From NCBI GenBank assembly GCA_036971475.1, contig JBAIZL010000005.1, positions 248,731,823 to 248,795,822 on the forward strand: 64,000 bases of DNA. The letters are read 5' to 3'. Of the stretch, positions 25,331 to 32,803 are shown piece by piece (position 1 is the stretch's first letter; the number at the start of each line of letters is the position of its first letter). The notes under the pieces are model-generated. The model saw nothing but the letters and a program-made list of their open reading frames with translations, was not told the origin of the DNA and did not search any database. The position numbers and the translations under genes were made by a program. Source of the stretch: Prosapia bicincta. Lineage: Eukaryota; Arthropoda; Insecta; Hemiptera; Cercopidae.

Positions 25331-26974
25331 AATTTTTGGACTTGATAGGAGACTGACAGACTTACCTAAAGGCAATAGTCCAAAACTGCAATCTCTTGGA
25401 AATATATATATATATATATATATTGATATTTTACGTTGTCCATTTACGTTGATCGAATGGTGCCTCATCACAACAAGGTAAAATTATTGCATTTAGTGGT
25501 GGATAAAAGTATTTACAATAGTAATTTATCAACTTCATATATATATATATATAACCAAGCCTAAGTGTTACTGATTGTAATAAAGGGTTTAAACATAAAC
25601 AATCAAAATACAGGTATATTGTATTGTTTTACCATGAGAAAGGTAAATAAAGCATAGAAGAAAATTTTCTCTACTTGATGGACAACACAATACTTTTTTA
25701 CAATACAAAGATTATTTTGATATCCTCACATGTTAACATGTTTTGATGTAACAAATACATTTGATATTTCACACAAAAATATTTTATGGGAGAATACAAA
25801 AAAAAATCATTTTAAAATTTTTTGTGAAAGAAAATTATTGCTTTTTTGTTTAAACATTTTATAGTAATAGTTTTGAGTTGAAATCATAATTATTAAACAA
25901 AATTACAGAAATTTTATTTCTTTTTTTTTAATTATATTTTAAAAAAATGTTCAATGAAAATCATGCAATACTGCTAATGTCATGTGGATACTGAAGTCTA
26001 ATTGACGACTAAATATACACATTAATAAAAAAATACAAGAATAGTGATACTTTGTACTTTATCATCAATTGTTTTCATTGAACATTCAGTAATCACAGAA
26101 ACAAATGAGGGGAAAAAACGCATGCAGGAAAACTAGTATCTCTGAAACCATTTATTTATTGTCTGAACAGTTTGAGGATGAGTATTATTGTGCAGCAGAA
26201 TCACATGTTGTCGTTGAGATCTATAAGGTTTTTCACTTATAGGTGGCTTTACTGTGTTCATCAGCATGGCTGAGAAGTTAGCATTATTTATGGTTGTCTG
26301 ATCTTTCAAATAATCACTGAAGACAAAACCTCGAGTATGGCATAAAAGCCCAACAGGATGTTCCCTGCTGTTTGAATTTATTTCTGACAGATGATCTGAT
26401 TTATAAAGTTTCTGGGGTGATACAGTTTTACTGAAAAAACGTTCAAAAAAATTTAAGTCATTGTTTCAACTTTAGAAAGTAAGAACACATCACTGAACAT
26501 TGTTAAACTAATTAGGAAACGTTTTTAGTTTCACCATTCATTTTTAAATATAATTTTGAGATTATAAACAAAACTATTTTTACCCTGTAACTGTTCTCCG
26601 CAGATCTTTATGATGCCATATAAAAGTACTAAAGTCCCAGAAACTGTTTCATTTCTACAGTAATCATTTTGTTCTTTAATTATTGAATATTTTATGTAAA
26701 AAAGCAATTTCTATAGTTCTATAAACCAAGCTTTTTTATAGTTCTATAAACTAAACTAGTTTTATACACTTCTAAGTTGATTGCAGTATAAACATTTTCA
26801 ACTGTGTTTTAACTTTATCCCAAATATTATCTGTGAAACTAATGTAACTTTATTTGTTTGTAGCGATACTACTTGTCACACAACACTGCTTTAGTGAAGT
26901 TATTAAAAAGATTATCAATTAGATCAGTACCTCAGTGGCTTAAAGACGATTTAAGTGATACTTTACCCACCTGA
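663..26974 (+). CDS. NDST: Heparan-sulfate N-deacetylase/N-sulfotransferase, 3' eleven exons (5' end outside the window)
   Basis: This bifunctional Golgi type II membrane enzyme removes acetyl groups from N-acetylglucosamine in heparan sulfate and adds sulfate from PAPS to the freed amine. Eleven exons join in frame to 549 residues plus TGA. Residues 1 to about 260 are the end of the deacetylase region and linker, with the family stretch HHSGVYPVH at 96-104. Residues about 270-549 are the sulfotransferase domain. [10 protein letters not shown] places the PAPS-loop lysine at 278, FEEIQFF the catalytic glutamate at 306, YSWYQH a histidine at 380, cysteines 482 and 492 the disulfide pair, and CLGKSKGR a lysine at 497. 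These equal human NDST1 K614, E642, H716, C818/C828 and K833 with a constant offset of 336, so the fragment has no net insertion or deletion between those sites and no key residue there is lost. The N-terminal membrane anchor and first deacetylase part are upstream. The introns are full of transposons but the exons are clean. Family assignment is near certain; which paralogue it is cannot be told. Confidence 0.96.
1429..1855 (+). mobile_element. Tigger/pogo-type MITE, copy 1
   Basis: It starts after TA with CAGTAGAGTC and ends near a decayed inverse of that end (CTCGAATTATCGAGACT). Inside are about three degenerate subrepeats around the motif GTATGCAAAGGAAATGAGTC. The order of blocks (CAGTAGAG end, TTCGAGC, subrepeats, CTAATGCACAGGAACGT) is shared with the copies at 6073 and 15721 and with the decayed transposase element at 56.7 kb. 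The right end is uncertain by several bases. It lies in an NDST intron and has no coding capacity. Confidence 0.75.
2674..2789 (+). CDS. NDST: NDST exon b
   Basis: The acceptor is TTGTTGTAG and the donor GTATTT. It completes the split glutamate and encodes residues 43-81, including [13 protein letters not shown], the counterpart of the vertebrate WWFPHMWSH segment. It is too short to stand out as an open frame and was found by joining the flanking exons. Confidence 0.93.
3048..3233 (+). CDS. NDST: NDST exon c
   Basis: A 62-codon phase-0 exon follows the acceptor TTTGTCAG and ends before GTAAGTATA. It carries residues 82-143, the best-conserved deacetylase segment, with [11 protein letters not shown] and [10 protein letters not shown]. 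The next intron (3234-6979) contains a mariner element and a Tigger-type MITE. Confidence 0.95.
3258..4456 (-). mobile_element. mariner element, 1.2 kb, inactivated
   Basis: The element is flanked by TA on both sides (3256-3257 and 4457-4458). Its about 29 bp inverted ends share the block TGTCCAAAAATTAAA and differ at only a few places. The length is normal for mariner. Its transposase is read on the minus strand and broken. It sits within an NDST intron, in opposite orientation to the gene. Confidence 0.92.
3347..4428 (-). pseudogene. mariner transposase pseudogene
   Basis: The coding sequence is split over three minus-strand frames: about 4428-4135 (N-terminal helix-turn-helix region with [14 protein letters not shown]), 4225-3911 (second DNA-binding half, [15 protein letters not shown]) and 3904-3347 (DDE domain). 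TGDKTW carries the first catalytic aspartate and [12 protein letters not shown] the third. The second, normally LLHDNARPH, reads LLHTMLGT here, consistent with a small deletion that removed the aspartate and shifted the frame. The ending [10 protein letters not shown] is typical of mariner. With at least two frameshifts and a lost catalytic residue it cannot be active. Confidence 0.9.
6073..6600 (+). mobile_element. Tigger/pogo-type MITE, copy 2
   Basis: It is the longest of the three MITE copies. It begins CAGGAGAGTCCCGATATTTC after TA and ends AACTCTACTG. Five subrepeats of roughly 55-60 bp fill the interior, each with a GGTATGCAAAGGAAATGA-like block followed by GGCTTNCAAGAAATGTT. Copies 1 and 3 have about three, so the number of subrepeats varies between copies. 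Confidence 0.8.
6980..7108 (+). CDS. NDST: NDST exon d
   Basis: The acceptor is TTTTGTTTAG and the donor GTAAGTG, phase 0 on both sides. Its 43 codons encode residues 144-186, starting [14 protein letters not shown] and ending TIVYNP, collinear with NDST1. Confidence 0.95.
7426..7608 (+). CDS. NDST: NDST exon e
   Basis: The polypyrimidine acceptor TTTTTTTCAG and the donor GTAAGTTT bound 61 codons, residues 187-247. It includes [18 protein letters not shown], the C-terminal signature of the deacetylase half. The ATG-led frame inside it is not a true start. Confidence 0.96.
8020..9470. other. Intron sequence without recognised features
   Basis: Most of the intron between exons e and f is AT-rich with no open frame or clear inverted ends. 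A short block at about 8580-8635 contains TGTTTCGAAACACGTC, which resembles tails seen in short retroelements, but no partner or complete element is visible. Confidence 0.4.
9477..9697 (+). CDS. NDST: NDST exon f (PAPS-binding loop)
   Basis: The acceptor is CCTCTTTCAG and the donor GTAAGATC, ending in phase 2 inside a tryptophan codon. It encodes residues 248-320: the linker cysteines, the PAPS loop [10 protein letters not shown] and the catalytic-glutamate motif FEEIQFFNG. Both sulfotransferase hallmarks therefore lie on one exon. Confidence 0.97.
10032..10665 (-). mobile_element. piggyBac-type MITE, copy A (reverse)
   Basis: The left end is TTAA followed by CCCTTTGATTAGCAACATGT. The right end, read in reverse, aligns with the other end of the copy at 28978 (CATTCACGTAC...ATCACGCTA...TTCTATCA), but its outer CCCTTNNATTAG bases are gone although a TTAA remains. 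TTAA targets and CCCTTT ends point to the piggyBac superfamily. There is no coding capacity. It is inverted relative to copies B and C. Confidence 0.72.
11676..11802 (+). CDS. NDST: NDST exon g
   Basis: The acceptor GTTTTATAG completes the split tryptophan, and the donor is GTAATTCT. It encodes residues 321-363, starting WYMDFFPV and containing [11 protein letters not shown], a conserved sulfotransferase stretch. Confidence 0.95.
11982..12690 (-). repeat. Dispersed repeat family D, copy 1
   Basis: It shares its order of blocks with copies at 35207, 44459 and 63392: a CTCACACTCTCC-like end, TAGATGACAATTGATGTTAA, a tRNA-like segment around GATTCGAACTAAGTATC, GTTGCCATGG, AAAGCATATAAATA and ATAGAAAAAAATGGAAAATTG. 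Short minus-strand frames such as MYGVGLLF recur between copies, but their lengths vary and I do not regard them as genes. The tRNA-like block suggests a SINE or a composite non-autonomous element. Confidence 0.65.
12740..13030 (+). repeat. Degenerate tandem repeat, about 50 bp period
   Basis: About five diverged units share a block like GAATATTTTACCNCC followed by AATGTGTAAACGCGACAT. The TTTTACC words sit near 12773, 12821, 12871, 12921 and 12972. The units are richer in CG dinucleotides than the flanks. Confidence 0.65.
14565..14716 (+). CDS. NDST: NDST exon h (3'-phosphate-binding region)
   Basis: The acceptor is TTCTGTTTCAG and the donor GTCAGTAG, ending in phase 2. It encodes residues 364-413, with [15 protein letters not shown], the segment that binds the PAPS 3' phosphate and carries histidine 380 (NDST1 H716). 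Confidence 0.95.
14926..15730 (+). repeat. Tandem array, 7 x 115 bp
   Basis: The word AATGTGTTTCACACACTACT recurs at 14926, 15041, 15156, 15271, 15386, 15501 and 15616, an exact 115 bp step with no indel. Units differ by only a few substitutions. Each unit contains the ten bases CAGTAGAGTT, and the last one is the start of the MITE that follows. It lies in the intron after exon h. Confidence 0.95.
15721..16155 (-). mobile_element. Tigger/pogo-type MITE, copy 3 (reverse)
   Basis: The sequence reads as the reverse of the copies at 1429 and 6073: the GGATTACGCGGAAATACGTT block comes first, then about three subrepeats (TCATTTCCTTTGCATAC), then TTCTGTTAAATTC in reverse. It ends TACTG before TA. 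Its left end is fused to the 115 bp array through the shared CAGTAGAGTT. Confidence 0.78.
17061..17660 (-). pseudogene. Tc1/mariner-superfamily transposase remnant
   Basis: A 109-codon minus-strand frame (17645-17316) contains [10 protein letters not shown], with the second catalytic aspartate, and then [19 protein letters not shown], the counterpart of the W-PPRSPDL-P-DFF block. The C-terminal part continues in broken frames to about 17200 ([21 protein letters not shown]). The first catalytic region and the N-terminal DNA-binding part are not seen. A possible end, TCATCCAAAAAGAATCCC, lies at 17067; no matching right end was found. Confidence 0.8.
18235..18514. mobile_element. MITE, 280 bp, superfamily undetermined
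   Basis: The ends are inverted copies of TAACCGTGCACTTGNCNTTGAG, about 25 bp with few mismatches. There is no open frame inside. Direct flanking duplications are not obvious, so I do not assign a superfamily. Confidence 0.6.
18827..19003 (+). CDS. NDST: NDST exon i
   Basis: The acceptor is GTTACTCAG and the donor GTAAAG. It encodes residues 414-472, including [16 protein letters not shown] and the [11 protein letters not shown] region, collinear with NDST1. Confidence 0.95.
19812..21592. mobile_element. pogo-like element with TA duplication, carrier of a nested element
   Basis: It is flanked by TA. The ends are CAGTAGAGCGTCAAAAATCC and, read from the right, CAGTAAAGCATCAGTAATCC, then GGA in both. 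Near the left end GTCCGGATTTTC echoes the terminal sequence. No transposase frame is visible. Most of its length is the nested element at 20123-21281, so the carrier itself is only about 620 bp, MITE-sized. Confidence 0.75.
20123..21281. mobile_element. piggyBac-like non-autonomous element nested in the pogo-like element
   Basis: The left flank is TTAA, then CCTTTTGGGATCCATAGGCG. The right end read in reverse is CCTTTTGGTTTCCAATTATT, with CTAA in place of TTAA. The left subterminal region also has an inverted pair, ACTGAGTCCGACA against TGTCGGACTCAGT. The interior is AT-rich without an open frame. It is distinct from the CCCTTTGATTAG family at 10, 29 and 30 kb. Confidence 0.6.
21750..23105 (-). 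mobile_element. mariner element, 1.36 kb, inactivated
   Basis: It is flanked by TA (21748-21749 and 23106-23107) and has inverted ends sharing CCAAAAATAACCAGAA-type sequence. On the minus strand the C-terminus reads [17 protein letters not shown], the usual mariner ending. The rest of the transposase is broken by stops and frameshifts. It belongs to a different mariner group from the element at 3258, judging by the unrelated ends. It lies in the intron before exon j. Confidence 0.88.
23304..23424 (+). CDS. NDST: NDST exon j (disulfide loop)
   Basis: The acceptor CCTATTCCAG and donor GTCAGTTT bound residues 473-513. The two cysteines of [20 protein letters not shown] and lysine 497 match the NDST1 disulfide and active-site lysine. 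The frame stays open some 170 bases past the donor, which is intronic. Confidence 0.95.
23890..24017 (+). repeat. Possible PLE terminal sequence left of (TA)n
   Basis: About 125 bp ends directly at the (TA)n tract and contains CTAGATGA (23930-23937) and GCGAAACGTCGG (23946-23957). That is a hammerhead-like core with one inserted base and hardly any second stem. I infer a PLE end from this motif and from the PLE fragment on the other side of the (TA)n tract; there is no coding evidence. Confidence 0.35.
24016..24072. repeat. (TA)n microsatellite
   Basis: An uninterrupted TA tract separates two inward-facing retroelement-like ends. Confidence 0.97.
24073..24577 (-). pseudogene. Penelope-like element 3' fragment, GIY-YIG part (reverse)
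   Basis: Read on the minus strand it starts at the GIY-YIG region with [19 protein letters not shown] and continues, through one or more frameshifts, to [12 protein letters not shown] and [11 protein letters not shown], the usual C-terminal end of PLE proteins. A tail with a hammerhead-like motif (24106-24136) follows and ends at the (TA)n tract. In PLEs this domain acts as an endonuclease next to the reverse transcriptase. The fragment begins exactly where the opposite-strand fragment begins. Confidence 0.75.
24106..24136 (-). ncRNA. Hammerhead-ribozyme-like core in PLE tail
   Basis: On the minus strand it reads CCGATGA, one T, then a perfect 6 bp stem AATGAC/GTCATT with a 7-base loop, then GAAA. 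A hammerhead core is CUGAUGA, stem II, GAAA, so this copy has one core change and one extra base. Hammerhead motifs are known from PLE terminal repeats. Whether it cleaves is unknown. Confidence 0.35.
24578..25057 (+). pseudogene. Penelope-like element 3' fragment with GIY-YIG domain (forward)
   Basis: The open frame covers the linker region before the domain ([19 protein letters not shown]), then [20 protein letters not shown], the GIY-YIG core with the CxxC spacing typical of animal PLEs, then [21 protein letters not shown] and [13 protein letters not shown], ending at TAA. This is the C-terminal 160 residues of a PLE; reverse-transcriptase motifs are absent. The upstream 81 bases of the open frame belong to the reverse fragment. 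It lies in the last NDST intron and was presumably inserted as a 5'-truncated copy. Confidence 0.88.
25128..25545 (+). repeat. Two copies of a 95 bp repeat around (TA)n tracts
   Basis: The segment GGTGCCTCATCAC...AAGGTAAAATCATTGCA...GGTGGATAAAA...CAATAGTAAT...AACTTCATA occurs at about 25152-25232 and again at about 25459-25540. Between the copies lie a long (TA)n tract (25262-25328), a 72 bp unique piece and a shorter (TA)n. It directly follows the PLE coding fragment and is probably its tail, partly duplicated. The first copy is preceded by the hairpin GGTCAAGTGACC and GAAA. Confidence 0.6.
26110..26420 (-). pseudogene. mariner-type transposase remnant
   Basis: On the minus strand the broken reading includes [18 protein letters not shown], like the mariner D-LPKGQTINA-YY block, then [20 protein letters not shown], like the V-LLHDNARPH block around the second catalytic aspartate, here an asparagine. 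No ends or target duplications were found. It is a short decayed piece in the last NDST intron. Confidence 0.55.
26864..26974 (+). CDS. NDST: NDST last exon and stop
   Basis: The acceptor TTTGTTTGTAG is followed by 36 codons and TGA. It encodes residues 514-549, RYYLSHN... to [12 protein letters not shown], matching the WLREDL-type C-terminus of the family. I could not fix the polyadenylation site: ATTAAA occurs near 27593 and 27808 and AATAAA near 28192, the first of these inside a PLE-derived repeat. Confidence 0.93.
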   Translation, partial: RYYLSHNTALVKLLKRLSIRSVPQWLKDDLSDTLPT

Positions 26975-27261
26975 TACTGTGCAGGTAATTTATTATATAA
27001 TAACTTAACAAATTAAGAATTGCTATACTGAAATCTTGTAGGTCTTTCTTTATTTTGGCTCGATCCGGCTTCAATCATTCACCACTTGCTAAATCATTCA
27101 GTTTTGCTAAACAAGTGCAGTTATGATTTGTGATACTATATTTGCTTAGATTAAATTTAAGTAACATACAGTTTGAATTTTTATGAATATGAGTTTTAAA
27201 ATTTACTGTTTATATCTCATACTAGAAAAATGTTCAAATATAGAAATACATTAATCACTTT

Positions 27262-27775
27262 AACACTAGTTAATGACTATCCGAACTTTAAATTTTGTAA
27301 ATTTGTAAAAACTTACTGAGACAGAATGTTTTTGATTGCATTGTGGCAATCTTCATCATTGTCTTCTGCTTTGTGATGGTTTTAAAGGCAGGTTTTTGAT
27401 AGTATCAAAGGGTATGTGTGATTTGTATTGGGTTTGTTCGTTTAATATGTTTATACTTTGTGTGTTTCTAAATTTCTTATTGTTCTAGTGTGTTGAGAAG
27501 TGGTCCTTTTTTGTTGATCAAACAACAACAAAAAATGACCCATCTCAACACACTAGAACTATATCAAATTTATGAAAACACGAAGTACAGACATATTAAA
27601 TGAACAAACCCAATACAAATCACACATACTCTCTGATACTATCAAAAACCTGCCTTTAAAACCATCACCGCTTAACCTAACAACTCCAAGCAGAAGACAA
27701 TGATGAAGATTGCCACAATGCAATCAAAAACATTCTGTCTCAGTAAGTTTTTACAAATTTACAGAATTGTAATGG
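27262..27775. repeat. Inverted pair of PLE 3' ends, centre near 27520
   Basis: The two halves are inverse copies about 250 bp long meeting at GTTGATCAAAC. The + strand half encodes, with frameshifts, HLNTLELYQIYENTKYR and then NEQTQYKSH, the PLE C-terminal block, followed by the tail with a hammerhead-like motif and CATTCTGTCTCAGTAAG. The left half is its reverse. The arms are close but not identical. It lies just 3' of the NDST stop codon and may fall in the 3' untranslated region. Confidence 0.8.
27699..27730 (+). ncRNA. Hammerhead-like motif, 27 kb locus (mirror copy at 27328-27361 on the minus strand)
   Basis: It reads AATGATGA, A, GATTGC, a 6-base loop, GCAATC, AAAA. The stem is a perfect 6 bp. 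The catalytic words are each changed by one base from CTGATGA and GAAA, so cleavage is unlikely. The stem differs from the 37 kb copy by paired changes. Confidence 0.3.
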
Positions 27776-28977
27776 AATACAAAAATTCAAGGGAAATAGA
27801 AATACATTAAAAACTTAGAGATCTAACTGACTAATATATGGTATAATTCCCTTTTATAGCTTCATTTGAATAGTTAATGGGAGACATATATCTACTATTC
27901 CAAGAATTCTATTATGTACACATTGTGTCATTAATACACTTTGTTTCTATTACTAACAGAGGACCCTTAAAACTATTCCTTAAGCTTACATATAATTTCC
28001 AAATTTGTCCATATTGCAGCCTTTAGGCAGTTGCAAGGAAACCTCTCTCCATAACCAAATTAAAGACGGTTTCTTTTAAGCAAATTTGCCCACGCAAACC
28101 ATACTCCCATCCTCTAGTCCTGAGATAATCTTATCCTAATCGTGATCTTATTTATTCACTCCATTCTTCTTCATAACCCAATTATAATATTAATAAACTG
28201 TTTACCTCATTGCATAGAAAAGCGATGTTTATCTTTGTGGTAAGTCAGTGTTTTTTATACTTTTACAAGCATCTTTAATTAACGGTGTGTTATTTTTGTT
28301 TTAGGTTTTAGGCAAACAAATTGCTGACTTGATCAGGTGATGTAAAGCAAAAAAACTTCGACAATATTTATCATATCAGTGTTGAAAAGTGTTTGAATAT
28401 ATTTCATGGATTCTATTGGTGTTATTACATTTTTATATTCAATATCGTCGGGTACTGTTCAATGTTTTGGTAAAAGTTCTCTTGTTCTATTTTTGTGCCA
28501 TTGTAAAGTAGGTTAGGGTTAGATATAATTGTAAAGTTTATTTACTTTTTTTTTAGAGACACTGTGTAGCTGTATTTTGTTGAATAACCTTTCTGACATG
28601 GTGAGAGTATATGCCAGTTTTTTGTACTTCATTGAAATAGCAGAAAAGTTACATTTTTCCCCTGCATCATAAAATTGTTCTGAAATTTATTGTATTTGTT
28701 TATTAATCTTTCAAGGTCTATTGGATAAAGTAGTAATCAACGAAAATGTTTTCAATTAACTCCTAATGGACAGTTTTTTGGAATTAAATGAGGGTTTGCC
28801 ATATAAATTTTAATTTTTTTATAATTTTAGAAGGAAGGTAATGGAGGAAATAACAGAATTTAATCAATAAACTTTTCAAAACAGGTGTCTTGACTGAAAA
28901 AACTAGTCATGTTTGTTTTCTTCGTTTCAATCACACCATATCATAATAGTCTTCTGTGAACTATAGATTTTTATTAA
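27776..28977. other. No recognised gene or element
   Basis: AT-rich sequence downstream of NDST. It may hold the NDST 3' untranslated region; AATAAA occurs near 28192. No open frame, inverted ends or tandem repeat stood out. Confidence 0.4.
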
Positions 28978-29616
28978 CCCTTCAATTAGCACTCACGTGC
29001 CAGTACATGTGCTCACGCTAGAGGCAGGAGGAGCACTCCCTTATATGAACATTCTATCAATTTTCTCAGATTATCTTTGCCGTACATTTACGATTTTGTT
29101 TTCTATTTTACTGCACTCTAGGTTTAATGTTTGATATTATCTGGACAATAATTGCTACACAGAGTATATATTTGCCATTCTTTTCTGTGGAGGGTCTATG
29201 GTTTGTCTCACTTGTTTACAGACTGTTGCAAGTTTTTGTTGTTAATAAATTAGGCATTTCTAACAAATTTGTTTTAACTAATTTTAGTTAACTAAAATTT
29301 GTTTTCTCACCCAAACCTAAAAAATTAGACTTTATAAAAATATTTGGTTATAGAGATTTGGTAAACAAAATTGTTACGGAAACCAATGAATATCACGACT
29401 TTGTGTGTGAAAATACAACTGTGTCAAAACCAAAAATGTGTACTTCTACTAATGTTGACAAAATTTATACTTTCTTAAATATTTAATATTTCCCTAACGA
29501 ATATTAATAATAAGTACAATAATTTTAAAAAGTTATGGGAAAATAAAGAAAAATATTCAAAAATATGTTGCTCCCAGGAGATTTATCAGGGCAAGCACCT
29601 GTTACTTGTCGAAAGG
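28978..29616 (+). mobile_element. piggyBac-type MITE, copy B
   Basis: TTAA (28974-28977) is followed by CCCTTCAATTAGCACTCACG. The right end reads, in reverse, CCTTTCGACAAGTAACAGGTGC, with TAAA where TTAA is expected. The inner blocks CACGCTAGAGGCAGGAGGAG and TTTAATGTTTGATATTATCTGG are shared with copies A and C. No coding capacity. Confidence 0.8.
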
Positions 29617-29876
29617 TAAATAAAGCCATACCTGGTTATTTTAGTAAAACGTATTTTCTTATTTGGAATATAAAGATGTCATTACATTTAGGTTCTTAAC
29701 TTAGTAGAATATAAAACATTAATAGAACTTACATGATAAAATATCTTTACAACTAGATTTTACTACTAATTTTACTTCTGGAAGTGTAATTTATAAAATG
29801 TAGAAAAACAATTAAAAAACTATCTCATTACTAGTAAAAAAGGTTAAAATTAAAAACTTACAGAGGATTTTGCTAA

Positions 29877-30376
29877 TGTTTGATTAGCACTCTTTGATTA
29901 GCATTCGTGTACCAGTTTGTGAGATCTCACTATGACCAATAGGAGCATTCCCTGTACGTTCTACCATTTCTCTGTCAGTATGTTTATGATTTTTTTCCTG
30001 TGTATTGTGCTGTATTCTAGGTTAAATATTTGTAACTATCTGGACAGTAAATACTTAACAGAGTACTTAGTCACCATTCTTTTGTGTCTAAAGTCTATGG
30101 GTTTTCCCACATGCTTACACAACGTTTCAAAGTTTGAGCAGTAATTTACAATGAATAAGTATTTTACAAAAAAGTCATTAACAGATAATTTTTAGCCAAG
30201 AAATTGTCTGTAAACATAAGGTAAAGTTGGGTTAACATGAGAAAATAAGTAAATAAAAAAAATAATCAACAAATATTACTATAATAAAAAAAATAAAGAA
30301 AAAAAGTGTCAGATTCTTTCAAGAATGTTGTTCCCAGGCGCCATATCAGGGCAGGCACATGTTGCTAATCAAAGGG
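29877..30376 (+). mobile_element. piggyBac-type MITE, copy C
   Basis: The right end is intact: GTTGCTAATCAAAGGG then TTAA (30377-30380). The left end (TTTGATTAGCATTCGTGTACCA) is preceded by a short repeat of TTTGATTAGCA, and its TTAA is not clear. The interior matches copy B in the same orientation; the two copies are 260 bp apart. Confidence 0.8.
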
Positions 30377-30833
30377 TTAATATACAAATTGTGCACTACA
30401 CTTTAGGATTCATGCATAGTCACTATTATGTTACTTGCAGCTCTTGCAATGTATAAGTTCCTTTCCATTTTCTTTATTGTCACTTAGTCCTTCCTCTTAA
30501 TCATAAGAATATTACAGAAGTACAGAATATATTTGCAGAAGTAAATATTTCTGAGCATTAATTGCAGCGAGTTTGTTCAGTTTGAGAAAATTTTACACAT
30601 CCAAAAACAGAAATGTATTCTTATCAAACTAATTAACTTTCATTCATCTTCTGGAACCAAAAAAAGACTCTAAAAAAATACCGAACATAAAGGGCTAAAC
30701 TGTTGTAACGTTCATATTATGTCCATCTCAATACAATTCTTTTTTGAAAAGATTTCTTCTGAGTTATAAGCTGTTGTATCATTTCCTCTCATTTGGTACT
30801 ACAGCCGAATGTAAGCTTAAACCCTGTCATTGT

Positions 30834-31213
30834 CTAAAAACACTTGCCTATAGTAGTACTTACTTTATATTGTTGAGGACGGCCATTTCCAGAGATGTGT
30901 CCCATTGTTAACTCAGACCGTAACTGATCTCAAGGTTTTTGTAGGTTAGGGTGGGTATGTGGTTGTATTTTGGTGAGCATTAGGAGTTATGATGTCAGAA
31001 AGTGTATGTGAGCTATAATGTAATTGGGTGTTCGATATGTGTGTAGAGTGTAGTTCGAAATGTTTGTATATTTCATATTGGTATATAATTTGTTATTCAT
31101 ATTTCATATCAGTTACAGTCTGAGTTGATGATGGGACATATCTACCGAAATGGCTGTCCTCAACAATATTAAGTGCTACTATAGGCTAGTGTAACAATTT
31201 ACAAGTGTTTTTA
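30834..31213. repeat. Inverted pair with hammerhead-like motif
   Basis: The arms are about 30834-30933 and 31107-31213, sharing GCCTATAGTAG, TATTGTTGAGGAC and AACTCAGAC in inverse orientation, about 80 percent alike, with about 170 bp between. The right arm carries TTGATGA (31125-31131) and GAAA (31147-31150). By analogy with the other pairs I infer a PLE-like terminal sequence, but there is no coding support here. Confidence 0.6.
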
Positions 31214-31214
31214 G

Positions 31215-32803
31215 TTAAAAACTAGTAGCTCACGTGAGGATGGAATCACCAATTGTTAATTGTGTAATTCATCGTCTGAAGCTTAGTTTTGGCACATATA
31301 ACTTTATATTTTCAAGCAGATCCATACATTTTTGCTTCCAGGATTTGCCCCTTATGCTGTCCATTTATTCATTCTAACATAACAAGTTCAGTGAGATTTG
31401 ATCGTATATCTTTATATATTTTATTGTCATTCTTAGTCTACTCAATACATTGGGTGTGCAACTATTGGATTGTTCATTGAACCATATGCAAATCAGCTGT
31501 TTAATTGGTCCAAAAAGCCTCTTATTTGCTTCACTATTTTTATTTAGTGTAGCTACATAGTGTTTTCAGCAATGTCTATTAATTTTGTTGCTTGAAATGA
31601 CATAATCATGTTCAGACCATATTCCTGAGTAACATACGTTAGAACTAAAATCCGGGATTAATGGTATTTAGTAAAGTTATACTATTAATTTTAACCTTTG
31701 TTAATCAGGACCAGATATTTAATCAGACCAAATCATCCTAGTACCAAAGTGGTTCAACTATCTGGAATCTACTGTATTTCAAATTATATATAATTTCATT
31801 ATTATTAGGATCTTTTATAGTAGGTAATATAAAAAATAATTTATTGCTTACAGTTTTAAGGTTTAATATTTGTCTGATTTTTTCATTGTATTCTTTTAAA
31901 AGATACATTATGTATCAAATACATTGTTGTATTTTAACAAATATTATAAGAAGAAACATTCTGATTGTTTAAACTATGTTTTTCCAAAAGTTATTTCAAA
32001 CATCTATTTCTTAATTTTCTTGTTTGAAATTTCAATTTTACCAAAACATTGAACTTTACGTAAAAAGATGTTATTGGAGAAAACGATAGACATCATTTTA
32101 CAAAAATTTTAATTCTCTTCTCTGATAACATTATAAAGTCCTAGTCACTATTAGGTAGCAATATCTGTGCTATAAAATCAAAACTATTTTCATTGTGTCC
32201 ATGTATATAATTATTGGATGTAATCATTCCTGCCATGCATGTTGTTGGAATAGAAGAACGAAAGTGTATGATATTCTGAAGTTTCTTTTGTTTCTTTTAA
32301 ATTATGTATACTAACAACTTTTTTTACTAATTTCTCATACAGTGAGTATATGTACATATATAAATATAGACTGAATATATTATATTAATATTATAGTTTT
32401 ATATTAATAATTGTGGAACTTAAAATTATTATATGTACTTGAAGTCGGACAAAATGAAAATACGTTTTTAGCAATACATTTTTTTATAAGTAAATAAAGT
32501 AACCTTTTTATGTCCGTAAATAGTATACTTGTTACTAGAAAATAATTACAAAATTATTGTGTTAAAGCAATTATCTTTAACATATTTAGTAAAACACCTT
32601 AAAATACTGCAAATGTATTACTATAGCATTATACCTAACTAATGTAAGCCTCTCAAATTATCTAGGGCACATGATCAATTTGGTGACTGTTGTCGGGTTC
32701 TCTTGATTTGTAAAATACTTCCTTAACCTTTTAAAGGATCTGGGAGTATTTCTAGTCAGTTATCACAGTTCAGTAATCAAACTAGTTTAATCATTGTCTT
32801 AAG
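31215..32803. other. No recognised gene; possible lone pogo-type end
   Basis: Near 31750-31780 GGTTCAACTATCTGGAATC and CTACTGTA look like one end of a pogo-type element. A convincing partner was not found. The rest is AT-rich without features. Confidence 0.3.
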
